Shown here: positions 12,631 through 24,354 of the stretch, one piece after another | How positions within the stretch are numbered: position 1 is the first letter of the stretch | How the letters are laid out: each line of letters begins with the position of its first letter | Source of the DNA: Sambucus nigra | Lineage: Eukaryota; Streptophyta; Magnoliopsida; Dipsacales; Adoxaceae | Length of the DNA: 64,000 nt | Direction of reading: 5' to 3' | Assembly: GCA_949130495.1 (NCBI GenBank) | Contig: OX422210.1 | Span: forward strand, 503,851,760-503,915,759 | Made by a program: the position numbers and the translations under genes | The notes under the pieces: model-generated | What the model saw: only the letters and a program-made list of their open reading frames with translations | What the model was told of the DNA's origin: nothing | Databases searched by the model: none

Positions 12631-14903
12631 ATTGATAGTCCTCGAGGAGCAAAAAGATAGAGAGAAAGAAAGATAAAAAAATCAAAAGTGTACCACTTTC
12701 GCGGGCACTTGCAATTGCACTTAGCATGTGCAACAAGCCTTTAAACCTATATGTTTCCCTACAGTATGAGTTGTGTCTCGTGAGGGTTTGCAGGGAATAT
12801 ACGTAAAAAATTCTTTGTTTGAAAACGGCAGTCAATCTTTTATTAGACATAGAATAATCGCACAATCCATCACATGAGATATATTTGAGAAATACAAGCT
12901 AGAATGAATAAAAAAATAGATAAGTAAATACTCAAGGCACATCCTTCCTAGAACTCAACGTGTGTAGTGTGAATCAGTCAAAAAGGGCCGAGTATCATTA
13001 GAGTAATTCCTAGATTCCCTTTTTGAAATCAACGCTTCAAGGTTTTAACCTACTTTTAATTCAGTATCAAACTTTTTTTTTGTTTTAGAGTGTTTTGTGT
13101 TTTTTAATGATTTCAAGTATGGGCTGAATACAATTGTCATTTTTGGAAAAAAAAATCAACGCTTCAACTTCAAAATCTCACGGATATATCTTTCTCAAAC
13201 TAACTCATGAGATTAGGGTTAGTGTATCGATCTTGTGTGTGAGGAGGTGAGTAAATGTAATCAAGTTCAAACGTCTCACACACACATAAGAAAGAACGAA
13301 CATTAAGAAAGAAAAATGATCTCATGAAAGAATGCTAATCACTTTAGTGAGAACGTCGAGTTATTCACCACGTTGACTTCCATTTGCTCGAACACCTAGG
13401 GGAAAATATTGATGATAGTGGGTGAGCGGTAATGATATGGGAAGGATATAATGATATGAGGTAGGATGGTGATATGATGGATGAATGCGATAAGAGTGTT
13501 TTATACATGAAGAACAAATGTCTTTATTACATAAAAACTAACTACAAACTCTCTTTTACTTTTCTTTTCTCTCTTTTTTTTTTCTTTTTTTTGATTTTTT
13601 TTCTTCTATATTTTTTTTATACTCTCAATCACTAAAGACATTTTACATTTGAAAAACACTCTTTTTCTCAAAAATGATGGATGATATATGAATGAAGATG
13701 ATATGTGATGGTGTGGAGAATATGGGAAGGTCGTGGATTAAGTGGATGGGTGAAAATCTAGTATTCGGGACAAATTTCAAGACACGCAATTCTTACAACT
13801 CGAAAAAGATGTTGTTCTCAGTGATAAAGCCAAAAAATTTATGAAAAATAATGAGATTATACAATTTAAAGTGCGGACCTAAAAGAAGTTGAATCAACTT
13901 GTGACTCGGAGATTGCGTAAAACACTCTAAAAGGTGAAAGGCACAAATCTCACAAGCTAAAGTCTCTGCTAGTGATCCTTAAGGTTTTCTTGGGAATTAT
14001 AATACTCTTCTACACTAAATCACAGTGACGTGATAAGTGTGCAAATTTTGTTGAGTCTGGAAATTCATGGTGCAAAATGCCTTGTTACGTATTACATAAG
14101 CTAATTAGAAAAATATAAATCATCTAGCTTGATTCCTAGACTTAAAAAGATGGATGATAGAAAATTCACACCAATGAGTGAGATGAAAGAAATTGCACGA
14201 ATATTTTAAAAATTAAAAAATTTCAAAAGAGGTACGATTTTGATAAAATTTTCCACCCCCAAACAAAAAGGAACATCGTCCTCGATGTTAAGAAAAATGA
14301 TTTTTAAAATTGAGAGCATAAGGTAGGAAAGAAATTACCACAATCAACCGCAAATGAAATGGTCAGATGAAGCCAAGAAAAAACCTGAATAAATGGTAAG
14401 ATAGCAAAAGTGTACAAGTCTATAAACATGTAAATCACTGGATGGTGTGAAACACCAACCCCAAACAGGATGAGACTCATACAAAAAATCACGGGTTGCC
14501 TCCCTATAGCGCTAATTTTAACGTCTATAGCCAGACCGAACCATTCTCACCCTAAAGATAAGATCTATGAAAGTGCAAAGCAGTAGAAAAATTGGGTGAT
14601 GATAATCACCCTCAAACAAGACTGAAGCGTTAGTCTTGTTGGATAAAGGCTAAAAGTGCCAATGCACTTGTATGGCGAAGTTCTTCACGCGATGCAAAGA
14701 ATCGATGGACTAAGGGCGGGTGGGAATTAGGGTATAAGGGAGAAAGGAAAGGGTAAGGGTGAAGAGGCACCAGTCACGGGCCTTATCGAGCTTAAAAGTG
14801 AGGGCAACGAGGGACCTATAAGCATGATGCTCAAGCTGGTGAGGAAGGCGAAAAAGTTTGAAAAGTGGAATGGAATGGGCCTCATAAAAATCACACGACT
14901 GTT
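12631..14903 (-). other. Element B 3' non-coding region
   Basis: No pol or other coding frame is recognised on either strand. The region contains T-rich low-complexity runs at 13555-13625. Three extra polypurine-tract-like motifs lie at 14253-14265, 14455-14467 and 14607-14618 (listed separately). A GGGAGGCAACCC motif (minus strand, 14493-14504) matches a palindromic motif I associate with 3' regions of Athila-like elements. Confidence 0.7.
14253..14618 (-). repeat. Three extra polypurine-tract-like motifs
   Basis: Minus-strand TGTTTGGGGGTGG at 14253-14265 is identical to the functional tract at 12614-12626. TGTTTGGGGTTGG at 14455-14467 has one change. TGTTTGAGGGTG at 14607-14618 is more diverged. 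The first and the functional tract are both preceded by a CGAGGAC-containing block, so a larger unit may have been duplicated. Confidence 0.6.
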
Positions 14904-16481
14904 CTATGAATGGACGATGATAATGGTCGCGCTGTGAGACACCAGGGAGATGTTGATGGGAAAAATCAATTCCACAAGAGAGTGGCAGGCATGGGGAACA
15001 AGCTCGATGTCACGAAAGTGGAGAGTATCACCACATATACTCTCGTTAATGGTGGGTGGTTTTAGGTGAGGATCTAAATATGTAGATGGAAACATAAAAG
15101 TTATAAAATCAAGATCCAAACCAAGTGGTGGGGTGGAAGGGATAATGGGCGGGTTAAAGGGTGAATCGGGTGGGATAAATGGTAGAGGAAGATGATCCAG
15201 ATCAAGAGTAGGGGACACACACTCATGGGGAGGAGTAAAGGAATACTCATAAGGTAGAGTGGTATCTAAAGATGGAGTGGTAAACTTCTTCACCAATGTG
15301 TCACCATACGTAATGGTAAAAGGGTCTGACGAGACATTAAGATCCGAGATATATGAATCAACATCAATATCAGACTCAAAGTGATCCAAACATCTCTGGA
15401 GAGGATCCATAGAAAGGGAGGTGGGAACCATCTCCGATTCAATCTCGGTGCAGTGGGGGGCACTCGTAGACGGAGCGAACCTATAAGGAATGGGTGCCTC
15501 GAGGACACATTTAATGGGTGCAACAGGTATAAAATCGAGCGTGTTTTTGGATTCAATGGGAATGCGAACCTCGAATGTGGGTTCTTTTGGATATGGCGGG
15601 GAAAGGTGAACCTCGGCGTTAGGTTCTTTTGGATTATTAGGGTATGGTTCAGTCTCACAAAAGATGAGTATGTCAAAACAATTGTCAACTTAGGGCTCGG
15701 ACCACGAGGTGGTCGCAACTACGATATTCTCATGGTGATTGGATTGGTCACACTCAAAATCAGTGTCACAAGATGAGACACCATCATCCCACATGGGATC
15801 AACAATGGGTGAAGATGGGGGAATATTCGAATCGGTCGCACACTCAAATTCATTTAAGCGTTGTTTAAGCCCTTGAATAGATTGAGTTTGAATTTGAGTT
15901 GCTTGCTCTTGCTCAAGTATAAACTGTTGCAAGAGGCTTTCGAGAGCAGAGGTGGATGATGGTGGTGGAGTGATGGGTGGTGGCGGGACAATGGTGGATG
16001 GGTGAGGTGGACACAACACACTAGTATCATGACTAAACGGATAATACTCATAGGAAGTGTGGGGAGTGGGTTCAAGTTCATCATACACGAAAGGAGCGCC
16101 TTCGTGATGGACAAATGGGTGATAATCATGTGGTGCGTAGTGATAGGACTGATCGGGATGTTGTGCAATAGGTTACCATAACGACTGTTGGAACGTGTGA
16201 GGATCCGCAACAAGGGGTTGGGAATCATATTGCGTGGGAGGGTGATCAATCCACCACGAATAATTTGGTTGCTCACACCACCCGGGATTAGATATATCAG
16301 GATAATAGGTTGTAATAGGTTCCGAAACAGTGTCATATGGATACACATGTTCCATGGTGGGTTCGGATGGATAAGGAAGGTACGGGCACTCATGGGACAA
16401 GTGATTTGCGTGATAAAAATAGGTGCACGATGAATAGGGGAAATGGCTAAAGTCATCCCATAAGGGATGTTCTTCGGCCAT
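14904..16481 (-). pseudogene. Element B single ORF, gag-like zinc-knuckle protein
   Basis: One minus-strand frame runs from ATG at 16481 to the stop at 14904, about 525 codons, with no frameshift and only two internal TAA stops (16173-16175 and 15690-15692). Each could come from a CAA codon by C-to-T change. The N-terminus MAEEHPLWDDFSHFPYSS is followed by CTYFYHANHLSHEC, a C-x2-C-x4-H-x4-C zinc knuckle whose second Cys is Phe here. The middle is rich in Pro, Tyr and His. A Gln/Glu-rich coiled-coil-like segment (LESLLQQFILEQEQATQIQ) follows near 15900-15990. The C-terminal half is Pro/Asp-rich. I recognise no capsid domain and no enzyme. It may bind the element's RNA; this is inference. Confidence 0.75.
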
Positions 16482-16516
16482 GACGGGGCGGATAGGGGAG
16501 AAAAAGGTTTTTCCAA

Positions 16517-17490
16517 AAAATATTTTTGGCTTTTTAATTAATTTTTTTATTTTTATTTTGTGTTTTTTTGTGAAAAAGAAAGAAAATATTTTTGGATTTT
16601 TCTTTTGAAAATAAGAAAAAGGATGAAAAATATTTTTTTGAATTTTTGAAAAGGGATAAAAGTGTTCTCAGTATGAAACACGCGCTAACGGAGCACACAA
16701 AGATCGACTACCAAAGGATTAGAATTAGACACGTACAAGCGAAGGAAAATCCTAACTAACACGTAAGAAATTTTTATCTTTAATTAGGTGAATCGGTAGT
16801 CAAATTTTTATTACTCCGCGGGTGAGAAAAAGTACGAAATCTTGTACGTCGCCTTTGGAAAATTGTGCTCCTACTTGGCTTGCAAGTAGATTGATTTTAA
16901 TTAAGTGATGGCATGGGTTAACAAGCAAGTGGAGTTAAGTGATTGAGTCGGGTGATGAAATCCCTTCTCGTTTCAATGATCGGGCCTAGGTCTTAAGTTC
17001 ATTAATTCATCAAACCATTCAAACTAAGACTATGCAAAAATAAAGTCACATAATAGTCAAACAATAAATGGACTCGGTAACAGGAGATGCGCGAGTGATA
17101 AAGAAATATACCTCCTACGGCTTTTACACACGTAGGGTGAAGACCGAGTTAAGTCGATCGGGGGGAAGTTCGCTAAACTTCAGTCATCCCCGAGAGTCCT
17201 ACGAACCCAAAGAGGCTTCAAATATCCACTCCAAGGGCGCTCTCTCTCTACCTTGTCCCGTTTCCCTTTTGCTTTTTTTAATTATTACAAATAATTAGTG
17301 TCCAAAGCACCATGAATAAATGTACAAGTCTTCAATATCCTAATACAAATAATCTATGAAAAATAAAGAAAAATATATAAAAATGAACAAATATACAAGT
17401 CTTCAAAATGCTCCCTAACTCGAAAAGTCGGCAACGGCATTTCGTGAAAAGTCAATCACCAAAGTTTTGGGTAAGGTCCAACGCTTAAAA
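16517..17490 (-). other. Element B 5' leader
   Basis: Non-coding stretch of about 1 kb between primer site and ORF, with T-rich runs near 16500-16660. A second, weaker copy of the primer-site motif (ATGCCGTTGCCGACTTTTCG on the minus strand, about 17422-17442) lies close to the true one. No gene is supported; the frame 17068-17298 on the plus strand lacks motifs. Confidence 0.6.
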
Positions 17491-17507
17491 AGCCAGCAAC
17501 GGTGCCA
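17491..17507 (-). other. Element B primer-binding site (tRNA-Asp-like)
   Basis: Minus strand TGGCACCGTTGCTGGCT starts two bases after the 5' LTR. It differs at few positions from the tRNA-Asp primer site TGGCGCCGTTGCCGGGGA known from Athila-type elements. This fixes orientation and LTR ends. Confidence 0.85.
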
Positions 17508-17509
17508 TT

Positions 17510-20336
17510 TGATAACACGTATTTTGCGTATATGTCGTTATGGAGTAAAGACGGTTAATCAAAAATCCATTTTGGTACCTACAAACACACTAAAAATGTA
17601 TATTGGAAAGTAAGGGGTCAATTCGCGCTCTCTAATGTGGATAAGAGAAAAATGAAGACAAGTATGATTTTTAAAACAATTATGAAGGGATATTTATACT
17701 ACTAATTATGAACTAAAAATTAAAACTATACTAATAAATAAAGAAAATGATAAAGTGAGCTAAATATGAGGAGAGAACAATTATGAGATAATTCAAGGGA
17801 TTAAACTTCACCACTTAACCTATTTTATTTTCATTAATTAGTTTGTCTATTTGAAGTACCCCAAAACATATATAAATTCACAAATCAACTCTCGTTGCAA
17901 ATGTAAATTTACATATAGCCTTTTTAGAAGATTAATAATTAAATTTCACATACTCACAAAAATTAGATTTAAACATTTTCTAATAAATCACCCACTAGGG
18001 AAAATTTACTAAAAGCATTTAAATCATAAAAAAAATAAGTTTTAGAGTTGAGAAATTCAAACTACAATATCATTCAAAAATTGTCTATCTCTAGTTTAAT
18101 TAGTGAATAAACATTATAATCTGAATTTACAATTTTCTCTCGAAAATAATTCATCCTCTCTCGAGGTATAAATATAAATTATAAAATTGTAATATTAATA
18201 TTCAAAGGGGCATAATAAATAAACAAACTGAAAATAAAAATAAAGTTAAGGAACCGTCTCACCCCTTGAATGGGATATTTAGCCTCTCATTATTCTATTA
18301 TTACATATAAAATGTAATAATGACACAATATGAGGCATACAAAATAAAATGGAATGAGAAAAAAAATAATGGAACCAAGTCTCCTTGATCTCAATAATAT
18401 TTTCTCAAACATGAACAATTAAATGCATCCACAAATCTGAATATTAGAACACTTGATAAAATGCCACAACTCCAAAATTTATCTCACAATAATCTGTCTC
18501 ACACTCAACTCACTACATAAAAAATTATAAAAGAAGAAATAAAAAAATTTGTACAATACTACACAAAAAATGAGCTTCAAAAAATGGAGCTCCTATGCTA
18601 AAAAATATTTCTCTCTGTGTAAGTTGTCCGTCTTTCTTCCCTATCTGTTTCCCCTTTTAAATTGAGAGATGGTCTTCATAATGGGTCCTGACAGGATTTC
18701 TGTAGGTAATGGGGTTGGTCAGATTGATGTTGTACAGTGGATGGGACATGGTGGAGGACTCGAGGTGGGTTAGTGGGGCTTTTGCAAATTTTGGGGGAAT
18801 GGATTTCGTTATTTTTGGCTTTGGGAATAAAGAAGTGGGTTTGGGGGATTTGGTGTTTATTTGTTTTGGCAGGTGGAAAAAATCGTTTTGGCTTGGGTTT
18901 GTTGTTTTGATTGAAAAAGTGAAATGGGTCTTGGCGGTTTTGGCTCAAGAGGGTCGCGGGTTTTGGAGGGGAAATACGGGTTTGTGGTTTCGGGGTAGAA
19001 GGTGGATCGCATTCGGGTAGGTCGGGGAAATTAAGGGGTTAAGTTCGTCGGGGCATCGGTGGGTTTCGGGTTGTGTGCGATGGGGATAAAACGGGGTTAG
19101 GTGGGTCGCAGTGGATTTCTCAGAGGGTTACGCCAGAGGTGGGGGTTGGAGGTGAGGTTGGTCGCAGGTGGAGCTGTGTTTTCGGTTTCGGATTTGATCG
19201 GATTTGGTCGCAGGTGGAGCTGCTGTGGTGGAGGGTTGGAGATGTGGGCCATCGGGTTTAACGAACAGGGTGTATGGATCGAAAGGTTACGGGTTGCTGG
19301 GCTAATGAGTTTGGTTTATGGTTTTTGGTTTGGACATGGGAACGGACGAGATGAGTGGTTAAAGGTTTGGTGGTAATGGAGGAGAGAGAATCGTGGGTGT
19401 TAGTTTGAGGAAGATGATGAGGGGTAATTGGGTGAGATAGGGAGTATGGTAGTATGTGTGTCTTAGGGGGTGGTTGAGTGTGGTGAGGGTGTAGTATAGT
19501 TTAGGTCTAAGTGGGTGTTGGTAAGTGTGTGTGTGTGTAGGTTAGGTATGTGTGTGTTTGATTTGTACCCCTATAAAATAAAATAAGAAAATAAGAAAAA
19601 TAAATCTAATAAAATAAAAGCAAGTAAACTAAAAACAAAAAAATAAAATAAAATAAAAAAGTAAAATAAAAGTCAACTAAAAATAAAACTCATTAAAAAA
19701 ATTAAAAATAAATGAAAATAAGACGACACACAATACAAACTCTAAAAACTAAACACGATTCAAGTAAAAAAAATTAATAAAACAAAGCGAAACAAAACAA
19801 AATAATAATAAATTAACTAAAAACAAAAAACAAAAAATAAAGGAAAACAAGTACTCGACGCACCAAATTACATCCTCTAAAATTAAATAAAATCTATAAA
19901 AATAAAAATTACAAAAGAAGTAAGAATAAAACCTAAAGTCCTAAAAATATAAAATCTAGCAAAACTAAAAATAAAGATTACAAATAACAACTAATAAAAA
20001 TAAAAAAGAAAAAGATATATAAATTGTAGAAAATTCTAAATAAATCTAAAATAAAAACGACTCAAACTAAAAATCTAAAAAAAATAATACTGGTACAAAA
20101 CTCAACACACACAGGCTCGAGTGAAGGTTTGGGCTAGGTTAGGCTCGGGTTTGATACAGGACTGGGGAATTAGCTACATAAATCGCACATTTGCCTTGAA
20201 ATAAGCATCGAACTTTGCAAACGACGATCAAGCCTGTACTTTAAACAAATAAGCATATAAGACCCAAATTGCCGAGAATTAGTAACTAAAATACGTCTAT
20301 TCGGCGTATAAAATGTACACTTTTAGGTGCTTATCA
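17510..20336 (-). repeat. Element B 5' LTR
   Basis: 2827 bp, minus orientation, from TGATAAGCACC (20336 end) to GTGTTATCA (17510 end). It has the same G-rich (about 18680-19560) and A-rich (about 19570-20080) zones as the 3' copy. In element sense these are C-rich and T-rich. Promoter elements should lie here but none could be placed firmly. Confidence 0.93.
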
Positions 20337-21530
20337 CATTGTGTAGCCTGCCATCATCTACATGTTGACCCAACCTTTAAGTCGATCACTCAAAAGGTAT
20401 GATGAACAGCCCCCGATAATTTTAAACTTGTGTAGAACGAAGTTAGGAAGCTTCTGGATGGAGGATCCATTAGGAAGTTCAGTTACCCAAATGTCTATAG
20501 AGCTAAGTGGTAATACAAAAATGAAATGATAGCTAGAGAGTTTACATTAAATTCATGGACCATACTAGAGCCTAGCCCAAGGACAACTTCCCACTGCCAA
20601 AGATTGACCTCTTAGTCGATGACATGACAGCTCATGAGAGAATGAGTTTTTTGGATTCCTATTCAGGGTACCATTAAATTCCATTGTTCGGTCGCGACCA
20701 AGGCTAAACATCCTTTATAACCCCAGTGGGTCTTCACTGCTATAAGGTCATGCCATTTTGACTAAAGAATATAAGAGAAACTTATAAGAGGTTGGTCACG
20801 AAGATATTCAAGCAGTAGATGGGAGACACCATAGAAGTCTACATCGATGCCATGTTAGGCAAGAGAAAGAATAGAGATGATCACCTCACAGATTTGTTCA
20901 GAACCTTTAAAATCCTCATAAAGTACCGAAGGAAACTTAATGCAAGCAAGTGTTCATTCGGTGTCCAGTCAGGTAAATTTTTGGGTTACCTAGATAGAAA
21001 AATAGGGATTGAGGCCAATCCAGGTCATATTGATGCGATCAATAAGGTCCACCAACCCCCACCCCCCAAGGACACTGCATGATATTCAAAAGCTTATTGG
21101 AATGCTCGTAGCACTCAATCGCTTAATCTCCAAGTCTTCAACATGCTGTCAACCTTTCTTATAATTACTAAAAAAGGATAAGGTCCTCATTTGGAATGAG
21201 GATTGCTCTAGATATTTGTAAGAGATCAAGTTTTACCTTAGCAAATCACCTCTATCGGTGATCCCCGAAGACAAAGATCCCCTGTACCTCTACCCCGCAG
21301 TATCAGACCATGTTGTTAGCTCGGCTCTCGTATGTGAGAAGGAAGGTGAGAAATACCTTGTCTATTATGCCAATAAAACACTTCTGGATGCAGAGCAATG
21401 CTATTTTACCTTAAAATATCTAGCATACGCACTGGTAGTCGCCTATAGGAAGATGAAACACTACTTTAAAGCTCACTCAATAAAAGTGATCACTTCATTC
21501 CCCCTCAAATATGTTCTTTAAAAAGTCGAC
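20337..21530 (+). pseudogene. Element A reverse transcriptase and RNase H
   Basis: Pol resumes after element B with CVACHHLHVDPTFKSITQK. The first catalytic Asp region is kept as MSFLDSYSGYH near 20643-20680. The frame 20819-21082 reads MGDTIEVYIDAM, then KLNASKCSFGVQSGKFLGYL. The YxDD catalytic pair is YIDA here (20840-20851): the second Asp is Ala. RNase H follows in 21258-21521 with DPLYLYPAVSDHVVSSALVC, YYANKTLLDAEQCYF and HYFKAHSIKVITSFPL. Several shifts separate these pieces. RT and RNase H would copy the element RNA into DNA. Dead both by shifts and by the catalytic change. Confidence 0.88.
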
Positions 21531-21689
21531 CTCTCTGGAGGAATGTCAAAGTGGTCTATCGAGATCGGAAAGTTTGATATTCACTTCCAGTTAAGAAAAG
21601 CGATTAAGGGACAAGTCTTGCCCAGTTTCATCACCGAATTCACCGGGATAATCCCACTGACCAACAGGTAATGAATAAATCAACAAATG

Positions 21690-22220
21690 AGGAAGCACAA
21701 CCCAAGGACTAGACCCTATATGTTAATGGATCCTTTAATTCTTAGGGGGTAGGAGTAAGGATCATCCTCATCACACCTGAAGACGCTGTCATTGAGAAAG
21801 TAATCAGGTTAGGATTTCAAGCCTCCAACAATGAAGCCGAATACGAAGCACTGATACATGGCCTACACAGGCCCAATTACTAGGGCAAAGTACCTCAATG
21901 TGTTTGGTGATTACAAACTTGTCTCTAAGAAATTGAGTGGAGATTTCAATGCAAAAGATGATGGGATGGCCACTTACCTTTTCGTAATGAGAGGTTTTAT
22001 GGCAGGGTTTGAAAACATTCACCTTCAGCAGTTCCTCCGGGATAAAAATAGTCATGTTAATGCCTTAGTAGCCTTAAGCTCAATAATGGACTCTGATCTC
22101 AGAAGTACTATTCAGGTAGAGTTCCTCACCCAACCTAACATTGTCCAAACAGTGATCATCGAATGGGTACCCCTCGTAAAAAAATCCCCTAGTTGGATAT
22201 ATCCCATCATGGCCTACTTA
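21690..22220 (+). pseudogene. Element A second (archaeal-type-like) RNase H
   Basis: A MLMDPLI-like start near 21720 corresponds to the first-Asp region (VDGSS in relatives) and a second block reads ASNNEAEYEALIHG near 21820-21860. The open frame 21858-22223 then has LNVFGDYKLVSKKLSGDFNA, FVMRGFMAGFENIHLQQFLR and NSHVNALVALSS, matching the SDSQLV and ENSxADALA blocks of the family. Its position between RNase H and integrase is characteristic of Tat-group elements. The catalytic Asp of ADALA appears as NALVA (D to N), so activity is doubtful even apart from the shifts. Confidence 0.78.
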
Positions 22221-22239
22221 TAAAGGGACACATTTCCGG

Positions 22240-23425
22240 TTGATAGGAAGTTGGCTCACCAAGTAAGATTAAAAGAACCTCGTTTCTACCTTGACCCATA
22301 GGGGAAACTTTACAAAAGATACTTCATAGGCCCTTACCTCTAGTGCATCCACACGCAAGACACCGAGCAAGTTCTCAACGAGATTTATGATGGTATTTGT
22401 GGGAGTCACACAAGACGAAGATCAGTGGCATTCCAAGCAATCAAAGAAGGTTACTGGTGGGCACACATTCAAAAGGATGCAAGTATCTATATTTAAAGAT
22501 GTGAAAAATGCCAAAAATTATCCCCCGTGGTTCATTAACCAGTTAGTGACTTGAAATCCTTGAACACTCCTTGGCCATTTGCACAACAAGGATTGGATAT
22601 TATGGGACCATTGTCCACCTCACGTAGTAATCGTAAGTATATGTTGGTCGTCACAAACTACTTCTACAAATAAATAGAGGCACAACCACTGGCGAACATC
22701 CATGATGCCCATATGACAAGGTTTATCTAGAAGATGGTCATAACATGTTTTGGGGTACCAAGAGCTATCATCACCGACAACGACAAGTAGTTTAAAAGTG
22801 GATTCTTTCAAAGCTTATGTGATGATCATGGCATCAAGAATCATTTCAGTTATATGGCGTACCTGCAGAGTAACGGTCAGGAATAAGCTTCCAATAAAAT
22901 TATACTCGATGACCTGAAGAAGATGTTGGAAAAGGAAAAGGATGCCCGGGTAGATGAGATCCCTCATATACTTTAGGTCTACCGTACCACTCCTATGAGA
23001 CCAACTGGGAAAACGCCCTCACTTGTGAAATGGAATCTATTATCCCACTTGAAGCATGTCTCCTTACTATGAGAACAAAATTAGTCGACTAAGCACTAGA
23101 CGACGATGCCTTGCACACTAAACATCACTTAGTAGAAGAAAGAATTAAGGAGGTCATGATCAAGTTGGATTCATACCAATAGCAACTGGTAAGGCAGTAT
23201 AACAAGAAAGTCAATTCAAGGAAATTCCATGTAGGGGATTATGTCCTAAGGAAAGTCCTTGGCAGTTCCGCAAGACTATCAGATGGCAAAGTGGGACCAA
23301 ACTGGGAAGGACCTTTTAAGGTAATCGGGAACGACCTCCAAGGAGCTTATCACTTGGAAACGCTGTAGGGCAGGGAGATACCAAGAGCATGGAGTGTGAC
23401 CAATATTAAGAAGTTTTACTTTTAG
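22240..23425 (+). pseudogene. Element A integrase
   Basis: The zinc-binding part appears as CGSHTRRRSVAFQAIKEGYW, then CEKCQKLS near 22390-22520. The catalytic core starts GLDIMGPLSTSR near 22590, with MLVVTNYFYK and AIITDNDK near 22770, placing both core Asp residues. SNGQE near 22870 corresponds to the block with the catalytic Glu. The tail includes VYRTTPMRPTGKTPS, near 22980, and NWEGPFKV, near 23300. The frame ends at about 23425 (KKFYF stop), as in relatives. Scattered stops make it inactive. It would insert the DNA copy and make 5-bp duplications. Confidence 0.85.
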
Positions 23426-24354
23426 TCTTCTTAGTCTTTTTTCAACACATCTAGTTTATGAAAATTTTCATTTCAAACTCATGTTACTCTCAAGTTATTA
23501 TTCAATAAATAAAGTCCCATTGGCTCTCGCATTTTTCTTTTGCGTATTGGTTGTATCAAATTTATGTTATGTATCTCAATATTATGCATCATTTCCAAAC
23601 GATAGCTTCATTCTCTCAACCCTAAGTCGAATCACACTTGGTCACGGTGAGCTATTTTGCCTACTTCAACCAAAGAACTTCCTCGCATAGAATAGAATTC
23701 CTTTGGATTACAATAGGTTATTTAAATTATTTCAATTAAGGGACATCCCAATGTCGATCAAGGTTCAATCTAGCTATAATAAGTTGTTAAGTTTATTTTA
23801 ATTAGTTAAGGGAATCCTCTAGTCTTTGTCATGTTGAACACAAAGGCACTCACAAGTTGACCAGGCGACAATAAATGACCTACAGGGGAACCTTAGGCAA
23901 AAATTCAACTCAAGTTGGTTGCTAACTATGTTGGTCGACAAAAATCCTGAGCTAGCGAAAAGCCCATTAACTAGGTGCATTCAATTAATCATATTTCCTA
24001 AGCCTAGGGGAGTGTGATGAAATGACCTAAAAGGTAAGGGAGATGTAATGGTGCATGATAAGGTATACTAGACGGGAAGAATGCTCAAACAATTTTTACT
24101 AACTCATTTAGTCATAGTCCAAAGTGAGTAGCAGTTATTATCAAGTCTTCCTAGGGAAGACATACAAAAGATATTATTAACTAAAATCAATGGGAAAGTA
24201 CCCAAAACACACAACAGTTAATTATTAGAATTTATTCATGACACTTGGTTATACAACATGCACATGGTATTAATTATATGGAAAAATTACAAAAGTATGT
24301 GGCAAAGGCACGAGTTACTTATGGTCGACGAGCTAAGAATTCCTCTATATGCCT
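23426..24354. other. Element A spacer between integrase and antisense gene
   Basis: About 0.9 kb, AT-rich, with only short motif-less frames (e.g. 23481-23690). In Tat-group elements this is 3' untranslated sequence shared by the convergent sense and antisense transcripts. Nothing further seen. Confidence 0.5.

Larger units (their letters stand above)
9788..20336 (-). mobile_element. Element B: non-autonomous Athila-like LTR retrotransposon (LARD type)
   Basis: Two 2.8-kb repeats (9788-12611 and 17510-20336) bound a 4.9-kb interior. In minus orientation the element starts TGATAAGCACC and ends GTGTTATCA, so the LTR ends are inverted (TGATAA/TTATCA). A primer site complementary to a tRNA-Asp-like 3' end follows the 5' LTR (17491-17507), and a polypurine tract TGTTTGGGGGTGGTG precedes the 3' LTR (12612-12626). 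Flanking bases CACGG (9783-9787) and CATTG (20337-20341) form an imperfect 5-bp duplication. Flanking pol sequence joins cleanly across the break. The interior has one ORF and no RT, RNase H or integrase, so movement would need enzymes from another element. The Athila-like label is an inference from primer site and tract. Confidence 0.9.

Noticed and set aside
17422..17507. tRNA gene suggested by CGGCAACGGCATT and CAGCAACGGTGCCA
   Set aside because: These are primer-binding sites (and a partial copy) matching only a tRNA 3' end; no cloverleaf is present.
20819..21521. Host gene with RT-like domain
   Set aside because: Flanked by the rest of gypsy pol in order and bounded by LTRs with a target duplication.
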